Of a stretch of DNA of 64,000 bases, positions 47,663-56,767 are shown one piece after another. The stretch lies in contig NZ_MTAZ01000004.1 of assembly GCF_002150785.1 (NCBI RefSeq), positions 248,001-312,000 on the forward strand, read 5' to 3'. The notes under the pieces are model-generated. The model was not told the origin of the DNA. It did not search any database and was given only the letters and a program-made list of their open reading frames with translations. Within the stretch, counting starts at the first letter, position 1; every line of letters starts with the position of its first letter. The DNA comes from Arenibacter amylolyticus. GTDB lineage: Bacteria > Bacteroidota > Bacteroidia > Flavobacteriales > Flavobacteriaceae. The translations under genes and the position numbers were made by a program.

Positions 47663-48667
47663 CTAGTCCCTCCCATGATGCTTCGCAATGGTCTCTTCGC
47701 TTAGTCGTAGAAATCTTGCTGCATTGTTGTATAGGATATTTCGCTTTTCCTTCTCACTTAAAAATTCTGCTGTATGAATAGCTTCTATGCCCACTTCAAT
47801 AGTCTCTGGCCAATTCATCTGATCTGAGCCAAACATTACCCGCTTTCCAAAGCCGGCTTCAAATATCCGTCTTAGGTACTCGTGGAAGGCTTTTCTGGGG
47901 ATTGCATAGCAGATTACCCCCACATCTACATAAACCTGTGGATGGGTCCATAGAACGGCTAGGAGGTCGTCTATCATAGGGTAGCCAGCATGCATTAGGT
48001 ATATTCGTAGTTTTGGATGGCGCATAAGAAGCTCTTCTACCACTAGCGGACTGTGAAGTTTAGCTCTGTAGTTACCCACCCCAGGCAAGTAGGCTGCACC
48101 GGGAGGCCCGGTTCCCACATGTATCCCTATGGGAATATCCAGTTTCTCCGCAATTTTGGCATAGGGTTCAAATATGGAATCGCTAGGGGATACCCCGTTG
48201 TATTGAATGGCAACCTCGCCAAATACGAGGTATTTCCCGGAAGACAAAAGGGTCTTAACCTTTTCAGGGGTAAAGTTGGGCATAAAAAAATTAAAGTGAA
48301 GTCCTGGTAAAATTCGGTCGCCACCAGATGTTTTATAGTCATCAATCAAAGATCCACTGGTAAGACCGTAGATGTTGTGTTTCTCTAGAATTTGTAAGGT
48401 TTTGTCCATTACTTCCTCATCGGTGATAGGTCCCCAAATGGGATGGTCACAATCGGGCTTGGTTAAGTAGTGGTTAAATGCGTCTGCCCATGGCGAACTG
48501 GGATCGTGAACCGGCATTTCTTTAGGGGAAGGGCAAATGGCGGTTGGTGGCGGACCGTTTAACGAAGCAGGTAATGCATGAAGGTGCATATCTAAGATAG
48601 GTAGTTTTTCTTGGGCCTGGGTAGTAATCCCTAAAAGCAACATAAATAATGGAAGAACTGTTTTCAT
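47663..48667 (-). CDS. Exported amidohydrolase-family (TIM-barrel) protein
   Basis: A 334-residue protein with a signal peptide (MKTVLPLFMLLLGITTQAQ) followed by a metal-dependent amidohydrolase_2-like barrel. The N-terminal metal motif is DMHLHA (His28, His30), further candidate ligands are in GIHVGTGPPG and YLMHAGYP, and the closing acidic residue is in VMFGSDQMNWPE. The family covers decarboxylases and hydrolases of aromatic or lactone substrates; export is unusual for them and the substrate is unknown. It stands alone, convergent with atpC. Confidence 0.85.
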   Translation of the reverse strand: MKTVLPLFMLLLGITTQAQEKLPILDMHLHALPASLNGPPPTAICPSPKEMPVHDPSSPWADAFNHYLTKPDCDHPIWGPITDEEVMDKTLQILEKHNIYGLTSGSLIDDYKTSGGDRILPGLHFNFFMPNFTPEKVKTLLSSGKYLVFGEVAIQYNGVSPSDSIFEPYAKIAEKLDIPIGIHVGTGPPGAAYLPGVGNYRAKLHSPLVVEELLMRHPKLRIYLMHAGYPMIDDLLAVLWTHPQVYVDVGVICYAIPRKAFHEYLRRIFEAGFGKRVMFGSDQMNWPETIEVGIEAIHTAEFLSEKEKRNILYNNAARFLRLSEETIAKHHGRD

Positions 48668-48823
48668 TGTGAGGCATTTTATGATGGATAAAATGATGGA
48701 TTAATATGCCTACAGCATTGGGGGAGAGGAAAAAAATTGGGCTAGCTTATTGGTAAGATACGAAATTTTTGAGCCTCAAGACAATGAAATTGGTTTGATA
48801 AAGTGCTTACTGCAACCCTTAGC

Positions 48824-50113
48824 TCATTTTAATGCACGCACTGCGGTGGTTTCCTTAAAAAAGAATAGGGCATCATAGCGCATGGGGACTATGGTAGGTA
48901 CAAATTGTCTTGCATCTCCTTTTGGATTATAGACTACACCTACTGCTCTATTTCCCTTAACTTTTAAATTACCTTTCTTGCGGTCTTCCTCGTCAAAAAT
49001 AATATAAAGCTTATCTAAACCAATAGTATTCAGTCTATGTTCTATACTGTTGGGAATTGCTGGTGGAATGGTCATCTCCTGCATGGCAGAGCCCCAACTG
49101 GAGCCTGCCATCACTGTACCTTCGTAGGTGGTGAATCCTATTAGGAATACCTTGTCTTCCCCAAAATCCTGTCTTGTGAGGAGACCGATGTTCTTTTCAC
49201 CGGTATGGCGCATGTTGGTGTATGCGGCATCTCCAATATGGGTGTTATGAGCCCAAACAATACCTTTGGAATCTTCCCCATACAGCTCCCGCAGTTCATT
49301 TAGGGTACCATGCATGTGATGTACCCTGGAATTCCAAGCAGCATTTCCTTTGGTTACCACACTTTCCCGATAAAATTCCTCGGCATTGTGTACTACCATG
49401 GCATTCTGTAGTAGATAAAAATACGTATCCTTGGAAAGCTCAGGGAAGTTGTCGCGATTCTTTTTTAGATAATCCACTACGTTTTTGGTAGCCTTGGCGC
49501 AGGCCTCTTTGCCGGCCCCCACTGCATGGGCATACCTCCAACTATCCCCTTTGTGGGGTGCAAAACAATGGTATTGATCTTTCACATATTTGTATGCGGC
49601 TTTATTGGTTGCTTTGAGTAGGTCTAAAACCTCCTTTTTAGAATTCCATTCATCGTACACATCCATGCCATAAAAGCCTATTTTTTTATCAGGGGGTAAT
49701 TGATCGTTGTAATCCCTAAGCCATTCTGCCAGTGCCACCACCTCTTCATTGGCCCACATCCAAGTAGGCCATCTATTGAGTTGTAATAGCACCTCCTTGG
49801 CCGAGCTGGCAGCGCCATCCAAATTTTTCACGTATTTATTGAGTTGATATAAGCTTGCGAAATCGCCCTCCACCGCAATAAAATTAAAATTATGTTCAGC
49901 AATCAACCTACGACTTATCTTATCGCGCCATAGGTAATATTCGTGGGTACCATGACTGGCCTCTCCCAATAGTACCAATTCCTTGGTGGCAGCGGCCAGG
50001 ATTAGTTTGTCCAAGCTGGTTTCTCCATCAAGGGGGATTGCCTTTTCTGCAAGATACTGTGCTGTAGAAGAGAGTATGCTAAATAAGAATAGGATTGCTA
50101 AACTGTATTTCAT
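48824..50113 (-). CDS. Erythromycin esterase-like exported protein
   Basis: I chose the ATG at 50113 because it gives a standard signal peptide (MKYSLAILFLFSILSSTAQ); an in-frame upstream start adds 18 residues that are unlikely. The 429-residue product has the erythromycin-esterase superfamily motif LLGEASHGTHEYYLWRD (Glu51, His54, His57 and Glu58), VEGDF and WAHNTHIGDA. The superfamily includes macrolide lactone esterases and many proteins of unknown role in environmental bacteria. Export and lack of resistance neighbours argue against calling it a resistance gene. Confidence 0.83.
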   Translation of the reverse strand: MKYSLAILFLFSILSSTAQYLAEKAIPLDGETSLDKLILAAATKELVLLGEASHGTHEYYLWRDKISRRLIAEHNFNFIAVEGDFASLYQLNKYVKNLDGAASSAKEVLLQLNRWPTWMWANEEVVALAEWLRDYNDQLPPDKKIGFYGMDVYDEWNSKKEVLDLLKATNKAAYKYVKDQYHCFAPHKGDSWRYAHAVGAGKEACAKATKNVVDYLKKNRDNFPELSKDTYFYLLQNAMVVHNAEEFYRESVVTKGNAAWNSRVHHMHGTLNELRELYGEDSKGIVWAHNTHIGDAAYTNMRHTGEKNIGLLTRQDFGEDKVFLIGFTTYEGTVMAGSSWGSAMQEMTIPPAIPNSIEHRLNTIGLDKLYIIFDEEDRKKGNLKVKGNRAVGVVYNPKGDARQFVPTIVPMRYDALFFFKETTAVRALK

Positions 50114-50266
50114 TTGTAATAGGATATATAAACAAATGAAGTTACCCATAATTATGGTGGTTGTCAAGTGGGGAGGGGTTTACAGAAGCCTTGGCATACT
50201 TGGCTAGCCCTCCTACTGTCTATTAATATGTATTCCGCTCTGCACTTAGCGTTGTAAAAAGCAGGT

Positions 50267-52720
50267 TTAGTTCTTGTTGATATACCTCAGTTCAAAGGCA
50301 TCGGGATTTACCGTGCCTATGGATTTCTTATAGTAGTAATCAATGATTTGATTTTCCAAGTAGTACTCCAACTCCTCTAAGTCCCTACTCTCCTCGTAGA
50401 GTCGGTAGGCCTTGGTAGTAATATGGTCCATAAAATCTTTTAAATGTCCATAAGGATTTCTAACAACCTCTATAGAATGGTATTGGGCAAATTCTTTCTC
50501 CATCCATCGATGGCCAAATAACTTCCTGCTTCGTTCTTCGTGATCGGCCAATAATTGGATGTATTGCGCTCTATCTGTTTCCGTAGGTATTGGATTGACT
50601 GGTGTCTTGGTTAGTGGGTGCTCATCGCGCTTTACCTTGGTCTCTACAAATAGTTTCTCTAGTTTAAAATCAATTCTTCGCATATCTAACTTAATTCCCG
50701 ATATCACATTAAAGAGGGAGGTGCTGAACAGGGCTTCAAAATCGGCATAATCGTATAATTCCTTTAAAAACACCAAGGCCTTTTCCTTATAGGGTCCTGC
50801 TTTTCGTTCTTCTTTCACCAAATTCAGTAACATCCGTAGCTCCTCCTTTTTGTAGGTAGGGGTGTTGGCAAATTGCGGACTTTGAAAAACAAGGGTCAAC
50901 TGCCTGTTAATTTCGGGAATGCTACCACTATAAGAGACATTTCTATAGCGGAAAGTAAGGGTAACTTCCTTGTTAAGGGCGCCACTAGTGGGCCTTCTGT
51001 TTCCAGGATGAAAATCCATTTTAAAATTATCAAACGAATAGCTATACCCAAAGGTGATGGTAATGTCACGGGAATTTTTCACCTCCGTATTTCTGAAAAG
51101 CGCCATGAATTGAAGGCTGAGGTTATGCTTTTTTAGTAGGGCATAATTGCTGCCCAACCTAATATTATAAATTTTGTTTTGTTGTTCCCCATTGGCAAAG
51201 GAGGTGTTGTAGGAAGTAGATAGATTGGTGCGAAGTTTCTTGTCAAAAAAGTGTTTTCCAACAGCTATCGTTGGACCAAAGGTTAGGCTATTGTCTGTAG
51301 CTCCTAGGGTGTTGTACGAAGTGTTTGCTGCCAAGGTAAGCGTCATAGCTCTTTTTAAATATCCCAGGGTATAGGCCGCAGAGCCGTTGTAGAAGGCATT
51401 GTTTCCACCCTCGATGGGCTCACCTTCTTGTTGGTTGGTAGCGTTCTGATAGACCATGTTTAGGTTGGCGCTATGTTGCTTATCCTCCGTTTTTTTTACG
51501 ATATAGTTAAAACCAAGATTGGCGTTTTGGGAGATTTGGCGGTAGTTTAAGGTGTCAATATTGTCAAATTCCCCTACTTGATTGATGTAATCAAACTGAT
51601 CCTTAATATTGGTGTAGGACTGAAAGTTAGAATAAGCGCCATTGATACCTAGTCGTTCCGAAGCAGTATAATTGATGTTGATGGCACTTACAATACGTTG
51701 TTGATCCGAAGTCTTAGCATTGTCCAAATTATCCTGTTGCAAGCCGGCGTTTACACTGAGGTTTACCCTATCGTTAAACAGTGTCTGACTAGCGTTGACT
51801 GTAATATTCTCCAGGTCGTTATTAAAGTAATAGGCGCCCAATGTTTTGTATTGGGGATCTATCCTTTCATAGCCCACTCCCAAGGTTCCGTTTCCTGCAG
51901 GGTACGTAAAGGAAGCGTTTAGCGCATGGTAGTAATTGGTGCTGATGTTCTCCTTAAGTAGAAAGGAGAGGATGCCCTTGGATGCTGGGGCATCTGGGAG
52001 GCGGGTGTCTTCGGTAACACCGGAAATGGCATATTCTATATTGAATTTGGCTTTGTCTAACAAGCGAAATTCGGATTCGAAAGAGAGTACGGCATTGTCT
52101 TTTGGGGTCAGTCCCAATTCCATTGGGAAGGGATTTTCTAGGGATGCTATAGCGTCATTGGCCTTAAAAAGGATGAGTCCCAGTTTCATAAACTCGAAAT
52201 CGTACGCAGCCTTTACTCCGTATCCTATACGCTTGTAGGCTGTTAGGGCCTTGGGTTCCTCGGCATTGTACTCCGTAGCCTTTAAAAACCGTCCGTACAT
52301 GGCAGCTATTTGGAATCTCCCTCCCGGATTCAGTTCAAATCCCCCGCCTGTAAATTGATGACCGCTTAGGGTGTAGGGGGAGAAGTTCATGCTTACATCA
52401 CCAATATGCGCGGTAGCCCATTTGTAGGAAGGGTGCAGGCTTAATCGATTAAATTTAAACGGATTGGGAAAATCAAAATTTTGATTGGAGTAGGTAAATG
52501 ACAATGGAATTGTGTAAAGTCCGGCTACATTAAAATTGAGATTACCAGTAAGGTAATAGGTAAGGTCCTGTCTATTGGCAGTACCGTCATAATAAACACC
52601 ATTTGCAGATATCCCGCCATTATAGCGTAGCCATTTTTCCTTTTCCAATTGGTCAAAATTGATGCTCTGGGAAAAGCTAAACGATGCAAGAAGCAAAAAA
52701 GGTGCGGTTAATCTGAACAA
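50267..52720 (-). CDS. Large outer-membrane barrel-like protein with helical C-terminus, unknown
   Basis: An 817-residue protein with a signal peptide (FRLTAPFLLLASFSFSQS). About residues 20-560 are alternating hydrophobic and polar strands typical of an outer-membrane barrel, with many aromatic strand ends (SLHPSYKWATAHIGDVSMNFSPY). Residues about 600-817 are charged and helical with coiled-coil character (MLLNLVKEERKAGPYKEKAL), probably periplasmic. The start is TTG; no ATG fits because an in-frame stop lies ten codons upstream. I do not recognise the family. No partner gene is adjacent. Confidence 0.75.
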   Translation of the reverse strand: MFRLTAPFLLLASFSFSQSINFDQLEKEKWLRYNGGISANGVYYDGTANRQDLTYYLTGNLNFNVAGLYTIPLSFTYSNQNFDFPNPFKFNRLSLHPSYKWATAHIGDVSMNFSPYTLSGHQFTGGGFELNPGGRFQIAAMYGRFLKATEYNAEEPKALTAYKRIGYGVKAAYDFEFMKLGLILFKANDAIASLENPFPMELGLTPKDNAVLSFESEFRLLDKAKFNIEYAISGVTEDTRLPDAPASKGILSFLLKENISTNYYHALNASFTYPAGNGTLGVGYERIDPQYKTLGAYYFNNDLENITVNASQTLFNDRVNLSVNAGLQQDNLDNAKTSDQQRIVSAININYTASERLGINGAYSNFQSYTNIKDQFDYINQVGEFDNIDTLNYRQISQNANLGFNYIVKKTEDKQHSANLNMVYQNATNQQEGEPIEGGNNAFYNGSAAYTLGYLKRAMTLTLAANTSYNTLGATDNSLTFGPTIAVGKHFFDKKLRTNLSTSYNTSFANGEQQNKIYNIRLGSNYALLKKHNLSLQFMALFRNTEVKNSRDITITFGYSYSFDNFKMDFHPGNRRPTSGALNKEVTLTFRYRNVSYSGSIPEINRQLTLVFQSPQFANTPTYKKEELRMLLNLVKEERKAGPYKEKALVFLKELYDYADFEALFSTSLFNVISGIKLDMRRIDFKLEKLFVETKVKRDEHPLTKTPVNPIPTETDRAQYIQLLADHEERSRKLFGHRWMEKEFAQYHSIEVVRNPYGHLKDFMDHITTKAYRLYEESRDLEELEYYLENQIIDYYYKKSIGTVNPDAFELRYINKN

Positions 52721-52985
52721 AACGTAGTCCTTTAACCTTAAACAAAATTAAAATTAACTTAAATTCCTAATTTCTTCGTTGAACTGCCTTGGATATTTGT
52801 AGTACTTAAATAGATAATTATCAGATAATTCTGATTTATTTAAAAGGCGACCGAGAAGGGAATGGATATTTACAGAACGGATTTTCATCCGCAATTTTCT
52901 AAACGTAAAGCTTAGGTGTTGGCGGTCTACTATCCATAAAAGGCATCTTATTACTTGCTCAATCTGGTAAAAGAGAACCTAGAGA
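52721..52985. other. Intergenic spacer without recognised features
   Basis: An AT-rich stretch of 265 bases between two minus-strand genes. I found no ORF of plausible length and no terminator hairpin. It likely holds the promoter of the barrel-protein gene, but no TAnnTTTG was found at a suitable place. Confidence 0.4.
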
Positions 52986-53183
52986 TTACAATTCTTTAAT
53001 GTTTTCAATTTGTATTTTCCCGAAGAGAAAGTAAATGATGGCACCTAAAATAGGGAGGAGAAATATTAAGAGAAACCACAACCGTTTAATTGTGAGATTT
53101 TTAAAGTTTGATTGAAAGATATCTACCAACGCCCATAACCAAAAAACTACTGTAAAAACTGTCAGAACCATAAAGATTGTCAT
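52986..53183 (-). CDS. Small PLDc_N-domain membrane protein
   Basis: A 65-residue protein with two membrane helices, MVLTVFTVVFWLWALVDIF and KRLWFLLIFLLPILGAIIYFLFG, matching the short PLDc_N (phospholipase D-nuclease N-terminal) domain found alone in many bacteria. The family usually sits in the inner membrane with unknown function. It is isolated from its neighbours by AT-rich spacers. Confidence 0.8.
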   Translation of the reverse strand: MTIFMVLTVFTVVFWLWALVDIFQSNFKNLTIKRLWFLLIFLLPILGAIIYFLFGKIQIENIKEL

Positions 53184-53361
53184 AATACTTGGCTTTTAAG
53201 TTTGTTTCCATTCTGGGTGTTGCCAGATCGGTTTATATAATTTTCCTTGAATATAATAAATTTAAACAGTTGTTTATCAGGGTTTTTGAATTTAATCGAT
53301 ATACATGCTCTTTCCAAGGATGATGGGTGATCTATCCTTGGTATTGTAGCATAGGGGTAAT

Positions 53362-53402
53362 AAAAAACCACCTGGATAAACTTTCTTATCTCGGTGGTTT
53401 TT
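53362..53402 (-). terminator. Terminator after the S10 peptidase gene
   Basis: On the minus strand aaaaaccacc and ggtggttttt pair, with an inner gataa/ttatc pair, and the T run follows in the minus direction. It lies about 55 bases beyond the peptidase stop. Confidence 0.82.
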
Positions 53403-53456
53403 GTAAGATTTTTAGGTAGGATTGCTCTAAAGCTTTCCTCTTAAACCATTGTTTTT

Positions 53457-54956
53457 CTACTTTTTTCGAGTGTATTGTGCGGGTTGTCCTTCTTTTGGGG
53501 TAGCTTCTTTAATAAACTCGCGGATATGCTCGTTGGAGGTGGCTAAGTCTTCACTTCTTAAATACATCATGTGGCCGCTGCGGTATCCTTTCCAGCTCAT
53601 TCGATCTTTAAGTTTACCACTGGGGTCCATTTGCCATAGGTTGTATTTGGAATTGAAGTAGTCCGTGCCCCCATCATAATAGCCTGCTTGCACCAATACT
53701 TTTAAATAGGGATTTTGTGCCATGGCCTTACGCAGGTCTTCGGCAGTGGTATTGTTGCTTCTATCCCAGGGATGTACGGGCCCAAACATATTATACTTTA
53801 GATCCGTTTCAAATTTTAAGTGGTTTTTCATATAGTAGTTAATGGCGGGGGTAAAGGAATGCAACCAGCTGGTAAGCTCGGGAGAGTAATCTGGCCGATC
53901 CCCTGCATCACTTCTATCCAAACCAAGGTACCTGGAGTCTAGCCTACCTATGGTAAAGCCCTCGTCTCGCAGTAATTCTTTCCAGAAAAATCTTTTGGGA
54001 ATTCTCAAGTTATGCTCTAGGATCACCTTTTCGGACAATCCGGTATATCTAGCGATTTGGGAGGCAATTTGCTTTTTTTCCGTTTGGGGTAAAAAGCCCC
54101 CTTTGGCCATAGCGGGAATTAACTGGTTAACGGTATACTCCTCTACCTCTGGAAGCATTTCCGTAAGATCTTTGCTTTGTAGGTCTGATGGAAGTTTTTT
54201 AAAGTACCATGCCGTTGCAGCGTAATACGGTAATAGGTTGGCGGCCTCTACTGCGGTGCCGCGCTCTATGCCTAGGCCGGTGGGAGACACTAAAATAACC
54301 CCATTTAGGTACATCCAATGTCTGTTCTGCAACTCTAGGGAAAGTCCAGATACCCTAGGAGTACCATAACTTTCACCAATTAAATATTTTGGAGAGGCCC
54401 ATCGGTTCTGCCGGGTCACAAAGGTGTCTATCCAACTGGCTAAGTAACTGATATCTTGTTGGACTCCAAAAAAGTTTTTGGCCTGTTCCCCTTTATCCAT
54501 AGTGCTTATAGCCCTAGAATAGCCAGTGTTAACAGGATTTACATAAACAATGTCTGCAACATCCAAAATAGAATGGGGATTGTCCTTAATGCCGTAGGGT
54601 TGTAAAGGGTAGCCTTCATCGTCAATGGCTAGGATTTTGGGTCCGGTGTAGGCAATATGCATCCAGACCGAAGCAGATCCCGGACCTCCATTAAAGGATA
54701 TAACGAGGGGTCTTTTGGAAGTATCCGAAATACCAGAACGCTCATAAAAAGTGTAATGCAGGCCGGCAATTATCTCGCCCTTGTCGTTCCATACCGGTTG
54801 CAATCCGGTAGTGGCCTTGTATTTTACGGGTGTTCCTTTAATGGTAACCTGGCCACTGGTGATTACCGTAGTATCCAAACTAATTTTGCGCTCTTGCGCA
54901 TAGGAAACTATGGTAAAAATACTGAAAGCCAGTACAAGCGAGTAGATTCTCTTCAT
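53457..54956 (-). CDS. Exported serine carboxypeptidase-like peptidase (family S10)
   Basis: A 499-residue protein with a signal peptide (about 1-20) and the S10 alpha/beta hydrolase pattern: oxyanion motif NGGPGSAS (89-96), nucleophile Ser196 in LIGESYGTPR and catalytic His462 in GYRSGHMMYL; the acid is probably in QAGYYDGGTDYFN. It would remove C-terminal residues from peptides outside the cytoplasm. The start codon lies at the base of a perfect 12-base inverted repeat in the leader, a possible translational control point. A terminator follows. Confidence 0.9.
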   Translation of the reverse strand: MKRIYSLVLAFSIFTIVSYAQERKISLDTTVITSGQVTIKGTPVKYKATTGLQPVWNDKGEIIAGLHYTFYERSGISDTSKRPLVISFNGGPGSASVWMHIAYTGPKILAIDDEGYPLQPYGIKDNPHSILDVADIVYVNPVNTGYSRAISTMDKGEQAKNFFGVQQDISYLASWIDTFVTRQNRWASPKYLIGESYGTPRVSGLSLELQNRHWMYLNGVILVSPTGLGIERGTAVEAANLLPYYAATAWYFKKLPSDLQSKDLTEMLPEVEEYTVNQLIPAMAKGGFLPQTEKKQIASQIARYTGLSEKVILEHNLRIPKRFFWKELLRDEGFTIGRLDSRYLGLDRSDAGDRPDYSPELTSWLHSFTPAINYYMKNHLKFETDLKYNMFGPVHPWDRSNNTTAEDLRKAMAQNPYLKVLVQAGYYDGGTDYFNSKYNLWQMDPSGKLKDRMSWKGYRSGHMMYLRSEDLATSNEHIREFIKEATPKEGQPAQYTRKK

Positions 54957-54992
54957 TGTTATCTTTTTTTTGGTTGGTTTAAAGATAACAAT
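54954..54992 (-). promoter_or_regulatory. Hairpin leader enclosing the start codon of the S10 gene
   Basis: In mRNA sense, attgttatcttt pairs perfectly with aaagataacaat over a 14-base A-rich loop. The last arm runs into the ATG, so two bases of the start codon are in the stem. The left arm also contains a near -7 element (TATCTTTA), so the repeat could instead be an operator. Confidence 0.45.
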
Positions 54993-55099
54993 CTCTTTTA
55001 GATGGTCAACTCCCAGATCGTAGGTTTTGGTAACGGAAAAGAAATTTTAAAAGGTAGGTGTAAACCCCTTCATTTAGTCGCCCTTCTGGTGAGGGTCTT

Positions 55100-55645
55100 T
55101 TAGATAAAACTAATTCCGTGTTTACCGCATATTTCGGCTACCTTATTAAAATCTGGTGGTCCTTCTGGAAGTTTGGAGAGCTCCACAAACATATGTTCAA
55201 TACCGGCAGGAAAAGCGGAGGTGATCATTTTGGCATTTTCGGTTCCTATAACCGTCCAGGAATGGGGAATGTTTTTTGGGGCAAAAGCTACATCTCCCTC
55301 ATTTAAAATGGTGACTTCGCCATCTACCATTATTTCTACCTGCCCTTTCACCACTCTAAAAATTTCATCTTCTTTGGTATGTACGTGGGGAGGAATCCCT
55401 ACGCCAGGCGGAACATTATTTGCCCATTCTACAATTTGGTTTCCAGTGTCTTTCCCGAGCAATTTGTGGGTCTGGATGTCGCCAATAACGTTCAGGACCT
55501 CACCATCGGCATCTGTCACTATTTTAGGCTTGTTATTAACGGCTGTTTTTTCTAAGCAAGCCCTTTCTTTGGATTGTAATGTTGCGGGTACAAAGACCAA
55601 TGCTGCCCCAAATGCGGAACGCTGAATAAATGATTTTCTGTCCAT
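55100..55645 (-). CDS. Exported cupin-domain protein
   Basis: A 181-residue protein with an N-terminal signal (MDRKSFIQRSAFGAALVFVP, Arg-rich start like a Tat signal but lacking a clear twin-arginine) and one cupin barrel. The metal-site histidines are in PPHVHTKEDE, and VVKGQVEIMVDGE and PKNIPHSWTVIG complete the two cupin motifs. It may bind a metal or small ligand or catalyse an oxygenase-type reaction; which is not shown. The AraC regulator lies 80 bases upstream on the same strand. Confidence 0.82.
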   Translation of the reverse strand: MDRKSFIQRSAFGAALVFVPATLQSKERACLEKTAVNNKPKIVTDADGEVLNVIGDIQTHKLLGKDTGNQIVEWANNVPPGVGIPPHVHTKEDEIFRVVKGQVEIMVDGEVTILNEGDVAFAPKNIPHSWTVIGTENAKMITSAFPAGIEHMFVELSKLPEGPPDFNKVAEICGKHGISFI

Positions 55646-55725
55646 AATATTGTTTTACTGTAAGTTACGAAATAGGGTTCCTGTAAAATTGTGAAAAACG
55701 CAGTATTCCTTTAGAATTTTTGCAT

Positions 55726-56529
55726 CTAGGCCTGTCTTAAGGCCGAAGGGCATAAGCCGGTATGCTTTTTAAAGAAATAACTGAAATAATCTGGGGAGGA
55801 GAATCCTAGGGAGAAGCATATTTCCTTGATAGATTTATCGGAGAATTTTAGCTCGTGTCTCGATCTCATGATCCGTTGTTCCGTAATCACTTTTTTGGCG
55901 TTTACTCCAAGGACTTCCTTTACACATTGGTTAAGGTATTTATTGGACACGTTTAGGGATTGGGCATAATCTGCCACTTCGTGAAATTCAGAAAACTTTT
56001 GGTTTACCAAGCGTTTAAACTGGTAGACGAGTGCTTTTTTGGCATTGTTTTCTGCCATAATGGATTTTATATTGCACTGTCCGTCACAGTATACAAAGAA
56101 GGTGTGTAATAGGGATAATAAGGCATCTTCTTTATGGTTTAGATGCGAACCTATGAGCTCGTCTATCATTTCCAGGATGACTTCTATCCTTTTTTCAATC
56201 CCGGGGGCCAAATTTATTTTGGGGATTTCCTCAGCGGCAAAAAGTTGAACTTCGGAAATGTGTAATTTGCTGATAAGGGGATGGTCTAAGACCTCCTTTG
56301 GTAGATATAGCAGGTATCCGGAAGAGTTCCCATCGTGCTGTTTATGAATTTTCCAAGAGTGACGGGGATTTAGTAGGAAAATGGAGTTGGAGACGTTTTG
56401 GTAGCTCCTGGCATCTATTTCAATGGAAGTTACCCCGTTTTGTATCCAGCAAAAACAAAAGTGACTCCCTTCCTTATCGGAAACAACTTCTTGGGTAATT
56501 CGCGCTATTTTTATGGCCTCTGTACTCAC
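55726..56529 (-). CDS. AraC-family transcription regulator
   Basis: A 267-residue regulator with a cupin-like N-terminal sensor region and the AraC double helix-turn-helix (about 180-265: VADYAQSLNVSNKYLNQCVKEV and SIKEICFSLGFSSPDYFSYFFKKHTG). The start is GTG, directly preceded by an in-frame stop, so no longer form exists. Being upstream of and co-oriented with the cupin gene, it probably controls it; other targets are possible. Confidence 0.9.
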   Translation of the reverse strand: MSTEAIKIARITQEVVSDKEGSHFCFCWIQNGVTSIEIDARSYQNVSNSIFLLNPRHSWKIHKQHDGNSSGYLLYLPKEVLDHPLISKLHISEVQLFAAEEIPKINLAPGIEKRIEVILEMIDELIGSHLNHKEDALLSLLHTFFVYCDGQCNIKSIMAENNAKKALVYQFKRLVNQKFSEFHEVADYAQSLNVSNKYLNQCVKEVLGVNAKKVITEQRIMRSRHELKFSDKSIKEICFSLGFSSPDYFSYFFKKHTGLCPSALRQA

Positions 56530-56662
56530 TTATATGAGTTGGTCGTTTTTCTTGGGTTACATCAAATTGTCAATTAGAGACTTAGGTCTTGCCTAATCCA
56601 GATGGGGTACAAAGAGTGTCTCCAGGATTTCACGGCAGGGAGCCTGCAAGGGAAGCTCAAAT

Positions 56663-56702
56663 AAATATAGTGAAAAAAATGGGTTCGACCTATATTTTTT
56701 TG
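56663..56702. terminator. AT-rich hairpin, possible terminator
   Basis: aaatatag (56663-56670) pairs with ctatattt (56690-56697) and is followed by T on the plus strand; on the minus strand the T run is weaker. It lies between the GNAT gene and the AraC gene and might end the M61-GNAT transcript. Confidence 0.35.
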
Positions 56703-56767
56703 GGTAAGCAATGGAGGGTAGCTGGGTGTTTTAACTGGCGAAATCTACCAATCCATGTATTGGTGGG

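Noticed and set aside
48824-50113. Macrolide resistance gene
   Set aside because: The erythromycin-esterase superfamily is broad, the protein is exported and no mobile or resistance context is present, so only the family is called.
53180-53371. 63-codon minus-strand open frame between the PLDc_N and S10 genes
   Set aside because: It begins inside the S10 terminator, overlaps the PLDc_N start and has no motif.
56681-56690. gggttcgacc, resembling a tRNA T-loop
   Set aside because: No acceptor, D or anticodon stems can be built around it; it is the loop side of an AT-rich hairpin.
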